Counted from the stretch's first letter, positions 10,835-22,150 are shown. The stretch is DNA of 64,000 bases from Apodemus sylvaticus (GCF_947179515.1 NC_067492.1:9557347-9621346); one strand, 5' to 3'. Translations and numbers: made by a program. The notes: generated by a model not told the origin, from the letters alone.

Positions 10835-11180
10835 TGTTTTGTTTTTTCCTGACAGGGTTTCTCTGTGTAGCCCTGGCTGTCCTGGGACTCACTCTGTAGA
10901 CCAGGATGGCCTCGAACTCAGAAATCTGCCTGCCAGCCAGGCAGTGGTGGCGCACGCCTGTAATCCCAGCACTCTGGGAGGCAGAGGCAGGAGGATTTCT
11001 GAGTTTGAGGCCAGCCTGGTCTCCAGAGTGAGTTCCAGGACAGCCAGGGCTACCCAGAGAAACCCTGTCTCAAAAAATACCAAAAAACCACACACACACA
11101 CACACACACACACAAAGAAATCTGCCTGCCTCTGCCTCCCAAGTGCTGGGATTAAAGGTGTGTACCATCACTGCTCAGCT
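10835..11180 (-). mobile_element. B1 SINE split by a second B1
   Basis: Antisense B1 halves at 10835-10934 and 11116-11180. Confidence 0.92.
10935..11115 (+). mobile_element. B1 SINE inserted in the antisense B1
   Basis: Sense B1 with a (CA)n tail. The target-site duplication AGAAATCTGCCTGCC (10920-10934, 11116-11130) is perfect. Confidence 0.95.
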
Positions 11181-11302
11181 AACATATTTGTTTAATGACA
11201 GGGTCTCACTTAGTTCAGGCTGGCCTTGAACCTTTCTTTCTTTCCTCCCCCTTCTCTTTCTTCCTTCTGCTTCAGCCCCTGCTTGCCCCAGCCCCCCCTT
11301 TA

Positions 11303-11484
11303 ATAAAAGATTTATTTATTATTATAGCTAAGTACACTGTAGCTGTCTTCAGACACACCAGAAGAGGGCGTCAGATCTCTTTTTACAGATGGTTGTAAGC
11401 CACCATGTGGTTGCTGAGATTTGAACTCAGGATCTTTGTAAGAGTAGTCAGTGCTTTTAACCACTGAGTCATCACTTCAGCCAT
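11303..11484 (-). mobile_element. B2 SINE
   Basis: Antisense B2, CCAGAAGAGGGCGTCAGATC present. Confidence 0.93.
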
Positions 11485-11494
11485 CCCCCGCCCC

Positions 11495-11692
11495 TTTTTA
11501 AAAATATATTTATTTATTTATTTATTTATTTCATTTGAGTACACTGTTGTTTTCTTCAGACACACCAGAAAAGGGCATCAGATCCCATTACAGATGGTTG
11601 TGAGCCACTGTGTGGTCTCTGGGAATTGAACTCAGGACCTTTGGAAGAGCAATCAGTCAGTGCTCTTAACTGCAGAGCCAACTCTCCAGCCC
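11495..11692 (-). mobile_element. B2 SINE
   Basis: Antisense B2 with an (ATTT)n tail. It and its neighbour interrupt an old antisense B1 whose ends lie at 11190-11232 and 11693-11770. Confidence 0.9.
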
Positions 11693-11770
11693 TGGCCTTG
11701 AACTCTTTGTGTTCCTGTTTTGATGCCCTGAGTGCTGGGAAAAAGTGGGGAGCACCACCAAGCCCAGCAT

Positions 11771-12060
11771 TGAGATTCCATTTTTAACTCAGCCATTGGC
11801 GCAGTCTAAGGCCTTGGCAAAGTTGCTACTTTTCTGTGACTTGATTTCCTAAAGAGTGAGGGAAGTCCAAAGGTCCTGCCTGCTTCCTGTGGTTCAGTTG
11901 GAGAGGAACCAACCAGAGAGGGAGTGACACAATGGGCTTTAACTTGTAATTAATTTGGAACGAGTGATATATTATTGCCAGACACTGGGTCGGGTGTCCA
12001 GGCTGCCCTGGAGGTGATGCTGCTGTTTAGAGCTTTTTCATTGGGGGTGGGGGATTGTTA
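11771..12060. other. unique intergenic DNA
   Basis: No recognised feature. Confidence 0.5.
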
Positions 12061-12161
12061 GAGGCAGGGGTATCTCTGGCTGTCCTGCAGAACATTAGAC
12101 CAAGCTGGCCTTGAACCCAGAGATCTGCCTGCCTCTGCCTCGGGAGCGCTGCCCAGCACAT
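12061..12161 (-). mobile_element. old B1
   Basis: Degenerate antisense B1. Confidence 0.65.
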
Positions 12162-12540
12162 TTTTTCATTTTGTTGATCCAGTCAGGTCTACAAACCCTT
12201 CCTTTCCCCACTCATAAAACATTTATTTTTCATTGACTTTAATCTAACATAAGATTTTCTTTTCTGCCAGACAGATAGCCTCAGGGTAGATGGGGTGATG
12301 AACACTCAATCTTCTCTAGCCAATGAAAATGGAAACATTTTTCTTTGCCAAAGGAAAGATGGTTTATCAAAAACAAACAAAAAACCCATGAGTTTTTGGG
12401 AAAAAAACAAAGAATCTGTGACTCAGGTACAACCCATTTCTTTTTTCTTTTTCTCTTTCAGACAGGATCTGGATTTGTTTTTGTTTCTTTATAATTTTTT
12501 AAGACTTATCTCTCTCTTTCTCTCTCTCTCTCTCCCTGTT

Positions 12541-12697
12541 TTTTGGATTTGATTTTTCCAAGACAGGGTTTCTCTGTATAGCCCTGGCTGTCCTGGAACT
12601 CACTCTGTAGACCAGGCTGGCCTCAAACTCAGAAATTCGCCTGCCTCTGCCTCCCAGAGTGCTGGGATTACAGGCGTGCGCCATCACTGCCCGGCTG
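12541..12697 (-). mobile_element. B1 SINE
   Basis: Complete antisense B1 preceded by a CT run (12510-12536), with a short B2 remnant after it (12700-12770). Confidence 0.93.
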
Positions 12698-13193
12698 ATT
12701 TATTTATCTCTTTACCGATGGTTGTGAGCCACTATGTGGTTGCTGGGATTTGAACTCATGACTTTGTTACACAGGTTTTGTATCAGACTGGCCTCCATCC
12801 ACCCTTCTTCCTGAGCCTCCTAACCGCTCAGAGTAAACAAAACAAACAGAACCAAACACCCCTCCCCCACCCCCAGCCCCACCCCAGTGCCCCTGACCCC
12901 AAAGAAGAAAGAAACAAAGACAGAAACAAACAAGAATCTTTCCCCAGCTAATGGCAAGAAGCACGTGCTGGGAGCAGGGAATCCAAGCTTTCTGAATGTC
13001 AGGTCAGAGCATGAAAAATGTCCCAGGAACCCAACCTCACCGCTATACCCCTGACAGTCCTTTAACTTTTTATTTGAGACTAGGCTTACTAAATTGCCCA
13101 GTCAGACATTGGCATCCTCCTGCCTCAGCTTCCAGAGAGCTGGGATTATTGGAGTGTGTGTTACATCTTCTAAGTGAAGGGCTTTAACAAGAT

Positions 13194-13395
13194 GTTTTTG
13201 TTGTTGTTTGTTTTGTTTTGTTTTGTTGAGACAGAGTCTCTCTATGTAGTCCTGACTGTCCTGGAATTTGCTGTGTAGACCAGGCTGGCCTCAAACTCAA
13301 AAGAGATCTGTCTGCTTCTACCTTTGGAGTGCTGGGATCAAAGGAGTATGTCACCACTGCTTCAAAGGAGTATGTCACCACTGCTCCGGATTTTC
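13194..13395 (-). mobile_element. B1 SINE with 23-bp internal duplication
   Basis: Antisense B1. Its 5' end is duplicated in tandem: TCAAAGGAGTATGTCACCAC starts at 13339 and again at 13362. Confidence 0.85.
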
Positions 13396-13495
13396 AAAAT
13401 TGGGGTTTGCTGAAGCAAAGGAGGGGCTGCGAAATAACAGCCGGAGGGAGACTGTCGCAGTGGCTCCGGCTCAGTGTCAGAATGTCGGTTGTTAC

Positions 13496-13600
13496 TGTTT
13501 GAGGCAGGGTCTCTTGTAATCCAGGTTGGCCTCAAACTCTATATGGCAGAGTATGACCTTGAACTTCTGATCCTGCTGCCTCCGAAGTCCTACGAGACAG
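13496..13600 (-). mobile_element. old B1/PB1
   Basis: GAGGCAGGGTCTCTTGTAA and GACCTTGAACTTCTGATCC, proto-B1 type. Confidence 0.65.
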
Positions 13601-14138
13601 ACATGGTTTTCATGCAGCTCATTAATGCTAACTCCACTATAGGCAAGGTGGTAGGGCACTGAGAATTTCTCTCCCCCCCCTCCCTTTTGGCCCCAAATAA
13701 AATGTCGTACAATTGCTGTCCCTTGGGTTTTCAGGACCCTTCAGGCCAGCAGTCAGCCTCGTGCTCTGGTAAAGAACCCCCAGATGGCGCCTCAGGGTGG
13801 AGAAGGTGCAGCCTTTCAGAGTGAGCCAACTCAAGCAGATGCTGCAGAGAGGCAGGAACTGGAGAGGACACAGAGGTCATGGGACAGACATGGTGGCAGA
13901 CAGGAAATGTGATCCCCGTGCTACAGCTGACTCTCCGGGCTAGGGGAGTGGGGTGACCTTAGAGGAACCCCTCAACTCTTTCCCCAGCTTCATCTTCCTG
14001 TGACCTTGGACTGTCTGGGGAGGGAAAGAGGACCCGTGAGGCAACCCCAACCAAGGTCACATCTGCACAACAGGAACCTCGTCTCTTCCATCCCACGTCA
14101 CATCCCAGCCAAGGAGCGGGGAGGGCTGACACTGCAGC
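13601..14138. other. unique intergenic DNA, no gene seen
   Basis: Short frames only; no splice or domain support. Confidence 0.5.
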
Positions 14139-14282
14139 TGTTAGGATTCTGTCTAAGCTCCACCCCACAGCTACCTGGCAACAGCCAGGTATACCCCTCC
14201 CGTAGTTACCTGGCAACAGCCAGGTAGGTCTGGTCCATTATAAAAGGGGCTACTTGCCCCTCCTCTCTCTTGCCTCGGTTAG

Positions 14283-14441
14283 TTTTTTGTTTTGTTTTTG
14301 TTGTTTTTTTCCAGACAGGGTTTCTCTGTGTAGCCCTGGCTGTCCAGGAACTCACTCTGTAGACTGGCCTTGAACTCAGAAATCCACCTGCCTCTGCTTC
14401 CCAAGTGCTGGGATTAAAGGTGTGCGCCACCACTACCGGTC
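14283..14441 (-). mobile_element. B1 SINE inside LTR-like element
   Basis: Antisense B1 inserted shortly after the TATA box. Confidence 0.92.
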
Positions 14442-14616
14442 ATTCTCACTTGCCCTCTTGGGCTCTTCTCTTCCCCCTTCCCTTCCCACCTCTCTCCTCG
14501 TGGTCATGGTGGCCTCTACTTCTCTACTCTCTCCTTCTCTCTGCCTTTCTCTCCCTCTACTACCCCCTTAACGCCTCTCCCCATACCCTAGGTAAACTCT
14601 ATCCTATACCATACGG

Positions 14617-14621
<5 letters not shown>

Positions 14622-14653
<32 letters not shown>
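14622..14653. repeat. (GT)16 microsatellite
   Basis: Uninterrupted GT run. Confidence 0.97.
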
Positions 14654-14655
<2 letters not shown>

Positions 14656-15148
14656 CCCTCAGGGGAAAGGGATACCTTGGCATGGGCCCGCTGAGGCACC
14701 CCCTTCCCTCACACCCCAGAGAACAGATTCTTACTCTGCTTTCTCTTTTTATGATCCCAATAGTAAGTCTTCTGGCTTCTGTTAAATGTTCCTTCCATAT
14801 GATTATTTCTTCTTCTTCTTCTTTTCTGTAAGATGAATAATCCTGCGCATGCGCATGGGGGTGCACATCCCTGTGAGAATATGGAAAGACTAGAAGAGAG
14901 CATCCTATAAACTTCTCTAGCACTCCTGACTATTTTTCAAGGCAAAGTCTCTTCCTGAATCTGGAATTCACATTTTCTCAGCTAGGCTGGAAGCCCCAAA
15001 CTCCCAAAGCTCTTCCTATCTCTGCCCGTCTCAGAACTGGGGTTATAGGTGGGCATGAGATGCCGGGGAGCCAGGATCTAAGTGGGTGCAACAAGAACTC
15101 AACCACCGAGATGACTCTCCATTCCTCCACTCTAAAAAAATACATTGT

Positions 15149-15300
15149 TGCCGGGCAGTGGTGTTGCATGCCTTCAATCCCAGCACTTGGGAGGCAGAGG
15201 CAGGCGGATCGAGGCTAGCCTGGTCTACAGAGTGAGTTCCAAGACAGTCAGGGCTACATGAGAAACCCTGTCTGAAAAACAAAAACAAAACAAAACAAAA
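15149..15300 (+). mobile_element. B1 SINE
   Basis: GCCGGGCAGTGGTGTTG start; short internal deletion; A-rich tail. Confidence 0.9.
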
Positions 15301-15427
15301 TTATTATTTTGAGACAGGATCTCTATATGTAGCCCTGGCTGTCCTGAAACTTACTGTGCAGACAAGGCTGGCAGTAGGAGGGGAGTGTGACCATTAAGGG
15401 GGGTGGTGGGGGTGGGGGGGTGGGGGA

Positions 15428-15620
15428 ACTATAGAGCAGAGCAGCCTAGGGCTAAAGACCACATTCTGCTCTTCCAGAGGACTCCCAGCACCCACCCACA
15501 TTAGGCAGATCACAACTGTGATCTACTCTAGGAGAACTGACCCCTCTAGCCTCTCTAGGCACCAGTACTGCTGCACACACACCTACATACAGATATATAT
15601 ACATAATTAAACATCATAGT
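15428..15620 (+). mobile_element. B3 SINE, diverged
   Basis: CTGCTCTTCCAGAGGACTCC and CCCAGCACCCACCCACATTA. Confidence 0.65.
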
Positions 15621-15632
15621 GACTAGGTATTA

Positions 15633-15746
15633 TTTATTTATTTATTTTAATTTTTTTGGCTTTTTTTCGAGACAGGGTTTCTCTGTGTAGTCCTGGCTGT
15701 CCTGGAACTCACTCTGTATGTAGACCAGGCTGACCTCGAACTCAGG
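15633..15746 (-). mobile_element. 5'-truncated B1
   Basis: Antisense B1 between direct repeats GACTAGGTATT. Confidence 0.88.
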
Positions 15747-15795
15747 ACTAGGTATTTTTTAAAGGCATACTTCACCACATCTAGTGCTTTTATTT

Positions 15796-15993
15796 TTAAT
15801 GATTTTTAAAAAAAATTTTTTACTTTCTGTGCATTGGTGTTTTGCCTGCCTGTATATCTGTGTGAGGGTGTCAGATCCCCTGGAGCTGGAGTTAGAGACA
15901 ATTGTGAACTGCCATGTGGGTGCTGGGAATTGAACCCAGGTCCTCTGAAAGAGCAACCAGTGCTCTTAACCACTGAACCATCTCTGTAGGCCT
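15796..15993 (-). mobile_element. B3 SINE
   Basis: Antisense; GGTGCTGGGAATTGAACCCA and CCACTGAACCATCTCTG. Confidence 0.85.
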
Positions 15994-16488
15994 CATATAA
16001 TATACATATATATATATTTTTTTTCTCACACTATGGATTGAATCTAGGTTTCTCAGGCATGCCTGCCAATTGTCTTAACACAGGGCTACACCCCCTCCTG
16101 AGCCTCCTTTTATTTTGTGACAGGGTCTCTAAGTTGTCCAGGCTGACCTTGAACTCACCCTGTGGCCTAGGCTGATCTAAATCTCCAGATCTCCCTGCCT
16201 GGGATGACAGGCTCTGTGGCACACCTCACCTGCAGTCTTGCGGTGCCAAGAAGACTGTCTGGCCCGCTGAGGAGAGCAGGCATTGTCACAGCAGATGTGT
16301 AGCGCTTTCTAAGCTTCGCTGGTGCCGGGTGTGTGCTGAGAGGTTTATCAGAGGCGGCCAAGACAGTCTTTCTGGGGCCTCCAGACAGACAAACATCTTT
16401 TAACTAACTGGTTTGTGACGTGGATTGTTTCCTGCCAATTTAAAATGTTTTCATTAATGAAAGTTTGGAAACAAAACAAAAACATAAT

Positions 16489-16647
16489 TACTGTTAGGAT
16501 TCTGTCTAAGTTCCACCCCACAGTTGCCTGGCAACAGCCAGGTATGCCCCTCCCCATAGTTACCTGCCAACAGTCAGGTAGGTCTGGCCCAGTATAAAAG
16601 AGGCTTCTTGCCCCTCCCCCCTCTCTCTTATTCTTTTACTCTCTTAG

Positions 16648-16681
<34 letters not shown>
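16489..16681 (+). mobile_element. front part of the same LTR-like family
   Basis: TGTTAGGATTCTGTCTAAG, two palindrome-derived copies (16525-16544, 16561-16580, the second mutated), TATAAAAGAGG, then (CT)n and an antisense B1. The remaining 3' part is missing. Confidence 0.65.
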
Positions 16682-16683
<2 letters not shown>

Positions 16684-16826
16684 TTTTTCGAGACAGGGTT
16701 TCTCTGTGTAGCCCTGGCTGTCCTGGAACTCACTCTGTAAACCAGGCTGGCCTCGAACTCAGAAATCTGCCTGCCTCTGCCTCCCAAGTGCTGGGATTAA
16801 AGGCGTGCGCCACCACCGCCTGGCCA
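16682..16826 (-). mobile_element. B1 SINE
   Basis: Complete antisense B1. Confidence 0.95.
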
Positions 16827-16885
16827 GGGCTCTATCATAACCTAAAAGAAAATCCAGTTTCATTAAATTTTGTTGCTTGTTGTTA

Positions 16886-17008
16886 GTTTGAGACAAAGTA
16901 GTCCAGACTAATTTGGAACTTTCTATGTAGACCAGGCTGCCTTTGAATTTACAGAGCTCCACTCGCCTCTGACTCATGAGTGCTAAGATTCTTTGCCACC
17001 AAGCTGGG
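16886..17008 (-). mobile_element. old B1
   Basis: Degenerate antisense B1. Confidence 0.7.
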
Positions 17009-17108
17009 CTCATTCACTCCAGAGTGCTTATGAATATTAATGAGCCTCCAGGGACCAATGGAGCCCTGTGGTTTTGTTCTGTGGCAGCAGCAGGATGGGA
17101 AGGTTTCT

Positions 17109-17432
17109 TAGTTACAGTTTTACTACTGTGAACAGACACCATGACCAAAGCAAGTTTTCTAAAAAGACAACATTTAATTGGGGCTGGCTCACAGGTTCGG
17201 AGGTTCAGTCCATTGACATCAAGGCAGGAGCATGGCAGCGTCCAGGCAGGCATGGTGCAGGAGGAGCTGAGGGTTCTACATCTTTATCCAAAGGAAGCCA
17301 GGAATAGACTGGGCATCCTCAGGCATCTAGGCGGAAGATCTCAGCCCAATCCCACAGTGACACACTTTCTCTAACAAGGTCACACTTTCTAATAGTGCCA
17401 CTCCCTGGGACAAGCATACACAAACCATCACA
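17109..17432 (-). mobile_element. family A rodent repeat
   Basis: Complement of the 2776-3357 family: TGTGAACAGACACCATGACC and TTTAATTGGGGCTGGC. Confidence 0.72.
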
Positions 17433-18176
17433 GAGGGGAATATGTTAAAGGCTCCTGAGCCCCACACAACCTTTGTTCCTGCTGCACGGCCACTCTGTTT
17501 ATATGCCTGCTAAGCTGCCTCTGGGACACCATGACAGAAGCGAGCTAGCATCCCTGGGCATGGCATTTCTGTGTACTGGAAACTGGGTACATACACAAGT
17601 CACACACAGGGACACAGGGACACTGCTCCTGCCCACAGACGGAAGCCAATCCCAGACCTTATTTCTCTCTTTGGGTTCCTCACTTAACTGCCTCTGGCCC
17701 TAACCGTGGAGCCAATGGGTATGTATGCACAGGCACAGAGTCACACAAAGACCCTCACCATCCAAGACCCCAGTGGGCATCTGAAACCTCCGGAGGCACC
17801 CAACTCTACGTGTGCTTTGATTTTTGCCCTGCACTAGAGACTATGAAAAGGTCTCATTGATAAATTAAGGCTTGAGAAAAGATCAAGGACAATAAGGAAG
17901 ACTGAGGTAAGACAACTGTAAAATAAACTAATAAAAGTTTCTGGAAGCTTGCAAAGACGGCTGTGGTGCTGTGGCCCAGCCAAGTGGATCTGTAAAATGA
18001 ACCATCCCAGAAGCATGAAGCCAACCGGGAAGCTAGATCTGCAAAATCGAAAGCCTGACCTTGAAACTGGGACGGTCTGAAGCTACCGAGCTCCAGGGAT
18101 TGATTCTGAGAAGTCAGCTGACCATCCTCTTCTGTATGTTTGTGGCAGCTTTCTAGGTAAGTGACAACTACTGAAC

Positions 18177-18180
<4 letters not shown>
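17433..18180. other. unique intergenic DNA, no gene seen
   Basis: No recognised gene or repeat. Confidence 0.5.

Positions 18181-18254
<74 letters not shown>
18181..18254. repeat. (CT)n(CA)n compound microsatellite
   Basis: Pure CT run passing directly into a CA run. Confidence 0.97.
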
Positions 18255-18255
<1 letters not shown>

Positions 18256-18402
18256 CCCAGAACTGAGGCAGGAGTCTCCTGGCTTCCCATGTTCCTGACG
18301 GGATGGAATACTATCTCCCGGGGTTAACAAATGGAAAGAGGGGGTTATGGTAGGATCCAGGGCCAAAAGAGCATGGCAAATCCCAATAAAGCCAGGCATG
18401 GG

Positions 18403-18553
18403 GGCTGGAGAGTTGGCTCAGAAGTTAAGAGAACTTGACACAAAGGACCGGGGTTTGACCCATATGGAGGCTTACCACCCCTCAAGCACTAGCACCTGTG
18501 TACAAACACACACGAACACAAAACATTCATACACTTAAGACAATTAAAAAAAA
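18403..18553 (+). mobile_element. B3/B4-type SINE
   Basis: Flanked by the perfect 15-bp target-site duplication AAAGCCAGGCATGGG (18388-18402, 18554-18568). Confidence 0.85.
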
Positions 18554-18568
18554 AAAGCCAGGCATGGG

Positions 18569-18738
18569 GCCGGAGATGTGGTTCATTGGTGAACAACTTT
18601 GCTCTTCTGAAAAGACTTAAATTTCCAGGTTCCCAGCACCCACTCCAGAGGAAATCTGATGCCCTCTTCTGGCCTCTTTGGGCACTGCACCCAAGTACAC
18701 ACAATCACAGGAACACACAATAAACTAACAAACATCTT
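18569..18738 (+). mobile_element. B3 SINE
   Basis: CCGGAGATGTGGTTCATTGG head and CTGATGCCCTCTTCTGGCC. Confidence 0.75.
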
Positions 18739-18740
18739 AA

Positions 18741-19505
18741 AGCTGGGTTGTGGTGGCACGCACCCTTTATCCCACAATCATAAGACAGAGGTAGTGAAAG
18801 AATATAAAATACAGCCCAGCTCCGGCCTTCTAAGGAGCCCAGACACTTCATATTCCAGAGCCCGCTCTTTGTGCTCTTTGTTAGAAACTAGGTAAAAGGT
18901 CACAGTCCAGAGCCCGCCCTTTAAGAGCTAGGCAGAAAGGCCTTGAATAGGTGATCCCGGCCCCACAAGGTAACTGAAAATGAGCTAAGCTTATCTTGTG
19001 TGTAAACTGCTTATGCCATTACCCTTATCCAGGAGTTCACGAAGCTATAGACATCCAAGAAAATAGGAAACTAATTGGTCTACTGAGCGAGGGCTCCGAT
19101 AATTTAAACTGATTGGCCTAAAAACTATGGAGTGGTACAAATCGATTGGCTCGCACTTCGAGGGCTCTCCATGCTAAGAAATGATTGGTTTGTGATTCGT
19201 GGGCTTTGTTGCAAACTTATAAAAGCTGTCGCAATTCGGCACTCGAAGTCCACAGTCCTCTACCCCTGCTTGGTATATGGCTGTGGAACCCAGAATTCTG
19301 GAATAAAGAAATCCTCATGTTATTGCATCGGAACCGTTTCTCTCGAGTGATATAGGTGCCGCCTTCCGAGGCGTGGGGTGCTGGAACACCCTCGATTTTG
19401 GGGGGTCTTACAGTAGCTGGATCTCTGAGTTCCAGGCCAGCCTGGTCTACACAGTGAGTTCTAGGACAGACAGGGCTACACAGAGAAACCCTGTCTCAAA
19501 AAACG
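18741..19505 (+). mobile_element. B1 SINE split by a solo LTR
   Basis: B1 5' part at 18741-18794, 3' part from 19413. The halves join cleanly once the LTR and one GTAG are removed. Confidence 0.88.
18795..19412 (+). mobile_element. solo LTR, same family as 3708-4450
   Basis: TGAAAGAATAT ... GGGGGGTCTTACA with the 4-bp target-site duplication GTAG (18791-18794, 19413-19416). It has TATAAAAGC and GGAATAAAG signals. Compared with the first copy it carries an extra segment of about 52 bp: CCAGAGCCCG occurs at 18855 and 18907, an internal U3-like duplication. No internal retroviral genes adjoin it. Confidence 0.88.
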
Positions 19506-19509
19506 AATG

Positions 19510-20290
19510 AATGTATGAATGAAAGAAAGAAAATGTATGATAGTCCACACCTGTAATCTCAGCACTCAGGAGGCTGAGGTAGGACTGCAGGGAGTTGGAG
19601 GTCTGTGGGGGTTAGCTACTGAGTGAGTGGCTAGGCCATCCTGGGCTATGGTCTTGTAAAATTGAAACCGGTTCTAAGCTTTGAGCTGTGGGCAGGAGAG
19701 AAGAACAGAGGCTGGGGACCAGGTCTCTTGAACGCTGCTAGCCTGGAGCACATAAGCTGCACAAGTCAGGACTGTATTTTTAGCACCTTTGGATGACTGA
19801 AGAGCCTATGGAAGGGCCCAGGGGGATGAATCACAGGCAGAGCCAGCCTGGTAAACTCATCTATGGAGCAAAGCCAGGGCTTGCCGGAGATTAGCTCAAA
19901 GGGCCAAGGCCAGACCCCAGGGCTTCCTGCTGTGTCAACAGGAAAGGGCAGTCTTCCTCCTCAGGCAGCAGGTGTGAGCTCCTGAGCTCACTGCAGCCTC
20001 AGGCCCAGACTCGCCAGCTACCACAGTAGCCTGGGCTTACCTGGTAGGAGGCCCAAAGACTGGACTTTGACCGGAACAAACCAGGCATGGCTGTTGGCTG
20101 GGTATCCAGGAAGCGCTGTGGGTACAGAGAGGTTCCCTATGGGATCAGTCCCAGGAGTGGCTGCTGGCTCTGTCCTGAAGGGCAGGCGAGTGTCTCCAGT
20201 CCAAACTGGTCCAGAAGTGAGGACTGCCCGCTCCATGTGGCTATCTGGACAGAAGGTGTCCCAAGGCAAACGCACGAGCTTCCATTTAAA
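19510..20290. other. mostly unique intergenic DNA
   Basis: An old B1-like fragment (19540-19645), then unique sequence without gene evidence. Confidence 0.5.
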
Positions 20291-20294
20291 TTTT

Positions 20295-20465
20295 TATTTT
20301 TTTCATTTTTGGGGAGAGGCACATGCCACTGTGTGCCTGTGGGGTTACAAGGACAACTTACACAGTTGCTCCTCTTGACCACCATCCATGAGTTCTTGGG
20401 ATCAAACTTAGGTTGATCCCTTAGGTTGATGGCCCTTACCTTGAGCCATCTTGCTGGTCCCCTTT
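20295..20465 (-). mobile_element. B4 SINE
   Basis: Antisense; TTGAGCCATCTTGCTGGTCC end typical of this tRNA-derived family. Confidence 0.65.
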
Positions 20466-20478
20466 TTAGGAATAAATC

Positions 20479-20622
20479 TTTGCTAGGCAGTAGTGGTACA
20501 GTACTTGGTACAGTGATACAGTACAGTACCTGCAGAGGCAGGTGGATTTTGAGTTCGAGTCCAGCCTGGTCTACAGAGTGAGTTCCAGGACAGCCAGGGC
20601 TATACAGAGAAACCCTGTCTCA

Positions 20623-20640
<18 letters not shown>
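20479..20640 (+). mobile_element. B1 SINE with short tandem insertion
   Basis: The box between GGCAGTAGTGG and GCAGAGGCAGG is replaced by repeats of GTACAGT/TACAGT. Confidence 0.8.
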
Positions 20641-20654
<14 letters not shown>

Positions 20655-20702
20655 AAACAAATCCAAAAAACCAAAAAACAACAACAACAACAAAAAGTCT
20701 CC

Positions 20703-20878
20703 CCGGGCGGTGGTACCACACACCTTTAATCCCAGCACTTGGGAGGCAAAGGCAGGCGATTTCTGAGTTCGAGGCCAGCCTGGTCTACAGAGTGAGTTCT
20801 AGGACAGTCAGGGCTACACAGAGAAACCCTGTCTGTAAAAAACAAAAAAACAAAACAAAAAAAAAAAACCAACCAAAC
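20703..20878 (+). mobile_element. B1 SINE
   Basis: CCCCGGGCGGTGGTACC start; A-rich tail. Confidence 0.93.
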
Positions 20879-21054
20879 AAAAAAATCTCAAGTCCTGGCT
20901 TGCAACCTGTAGTTTTTTGGAGCCAATAGGATAAGAAGAATCGGGTGCAATTTTGCTTTAATTAGCTTAGTTCTGTAAATGACTTTATTGAGAGATAATT
21001 AATTCACATGCTATTTAGTGTATTCTTTAAGTGTATAACTTTGTATGTGTGTGT

Positions 21055-21172
21055 TTCTGTGTGACCCTGGCTGTCCTGGAGTTTGGAACAGAGCAAGTTG
21101 GCTTCAAACTCAGAGATCTGCCTGCCTGTGCCTCCCAATAATGGGGTTAAAGGAGTGCACCCCTCAGTCTGG
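21055..21172 (-). mobile_element. old B1
   Basis: Degenerate antisense B1. Confidence 0.75.
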
Positions 21173-21174
21173 CT

Positions 21175-22150
21175 GTCAGCTGCCTTCTCTGTGAGATGAG
21201 AACTGCGCTTGAGTCACCCTCTTTGCCATGGCCGGGTAATACAGGAATCCCCTGCCTGTGGCTTTAGCACCAGTGTACATCAGGGCCATCTGGAGGTGTG
21301 TTAAAACAGTTTGCTGTGCTTTTAATTTAGTGGGTCTAAGATAACACTGTTGGCCCATAGACTACAGGGTGAGAACCATACTTTTAAAGGATCAACTTGC
21401 GACAGGCCTTGGGCACACAGATCTACTCCTGAGCTCTGTCATTAGCCCGAACATCACTTCTTTCTGACACACAGTCTCTCAGAGCCCGTGTGCAGGTTCC
21501 TGTATGAATACAGCTGAAGGCAGAGTTGCACCAAGCATCTGGGGCAGTCCCTGCTGAAGTACAAGGGTGCATGTGGCATCCCTTGCAGCCTTGGGCAGTG
21601 ACCTCAGGGCTTGGGGACAGGTCAATCTGGAGAACACAGACCTTCCTTTCAGCGGGAAGAAGCGTGATGGGCCCTGGAGAGGTACACACAGTGACAATGT
21701 ATGATTCGCAGGCTGGCCTCAAAATCATGCATCCTCTGCTCATTACACTGGGGACCTGCACTCGTCTGAGCTCTGGTTGCCATGGAAGATGTGCACATCA
21801 GGTTGCCATGTGGAGACAGAGAGAGACCAGGGTACCAAGGATGCGGGGAAGAGTGTGTGTGGAGAAACCCAAGCTTTCCTAAGCTGAAGGAGGCACGGCT
21901 GTCTGGTCTGTGTGCTCAGAGGTAGGCAAGAGGAGAACCTAGAATGTGAAACACACACAGAACTGTCACTTCAAGGGAAGGGATACATACCCTGTTATCC
22001 ACCCAGAAGGCCAGGAGCCAGTATATTTAGTAGCCTGGTGATTCTTTGCCCTATCTGTGTGGGCAGAAACCACATGGGAGCTCCCCCGGACCCTTACCCT
22101 AAGCATGTTTTTCTTAGTCAATCTATACAGTCTATCTTGGTGGTGGTGGT
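21175..22150. other. unique intergenic DNA, no gene seen
   Basis: Open frames on both strands of 70-120 codons overlap each other and lack domain or splice support. Confidence 0.5.

Larger units (their letters stand above)
14139..14720 (+). mobile_element. LTR-like element with tandem palindromes, interrupted by B1
   Basis: Begins TGTTAGGATTCTGTCTAAG and carries the perfect palindrome-with-loop TACCTGGCAACAGCCAGGTA twice (14172-14191, 14207-14226), then TATAAAAGGGG at 14239 onward. A pyrimidine-rich region, GGTAAACTCTATCC at the expected poly(A)-signal position and a GT run follow. The front end is repeated at 16489. The right edge and target-site duplication are not clear. Looks like U3-R-U5 of an ERV family I cannot name. 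Confidence 0.65.

Noticed and set aside
17854..18399. 181-codon minus-strand frame with VCVCV and ERERE runs
   Set aside because: Half of it is the CT/CA microsatellite; no domain, no splice sites.
21423..21882. Overlapping 112- and 118-codon frames on both strands in unique DNA
   Set aside because: They overlap on opposite strands, and neither shows recognisable domains or exon boundaries.
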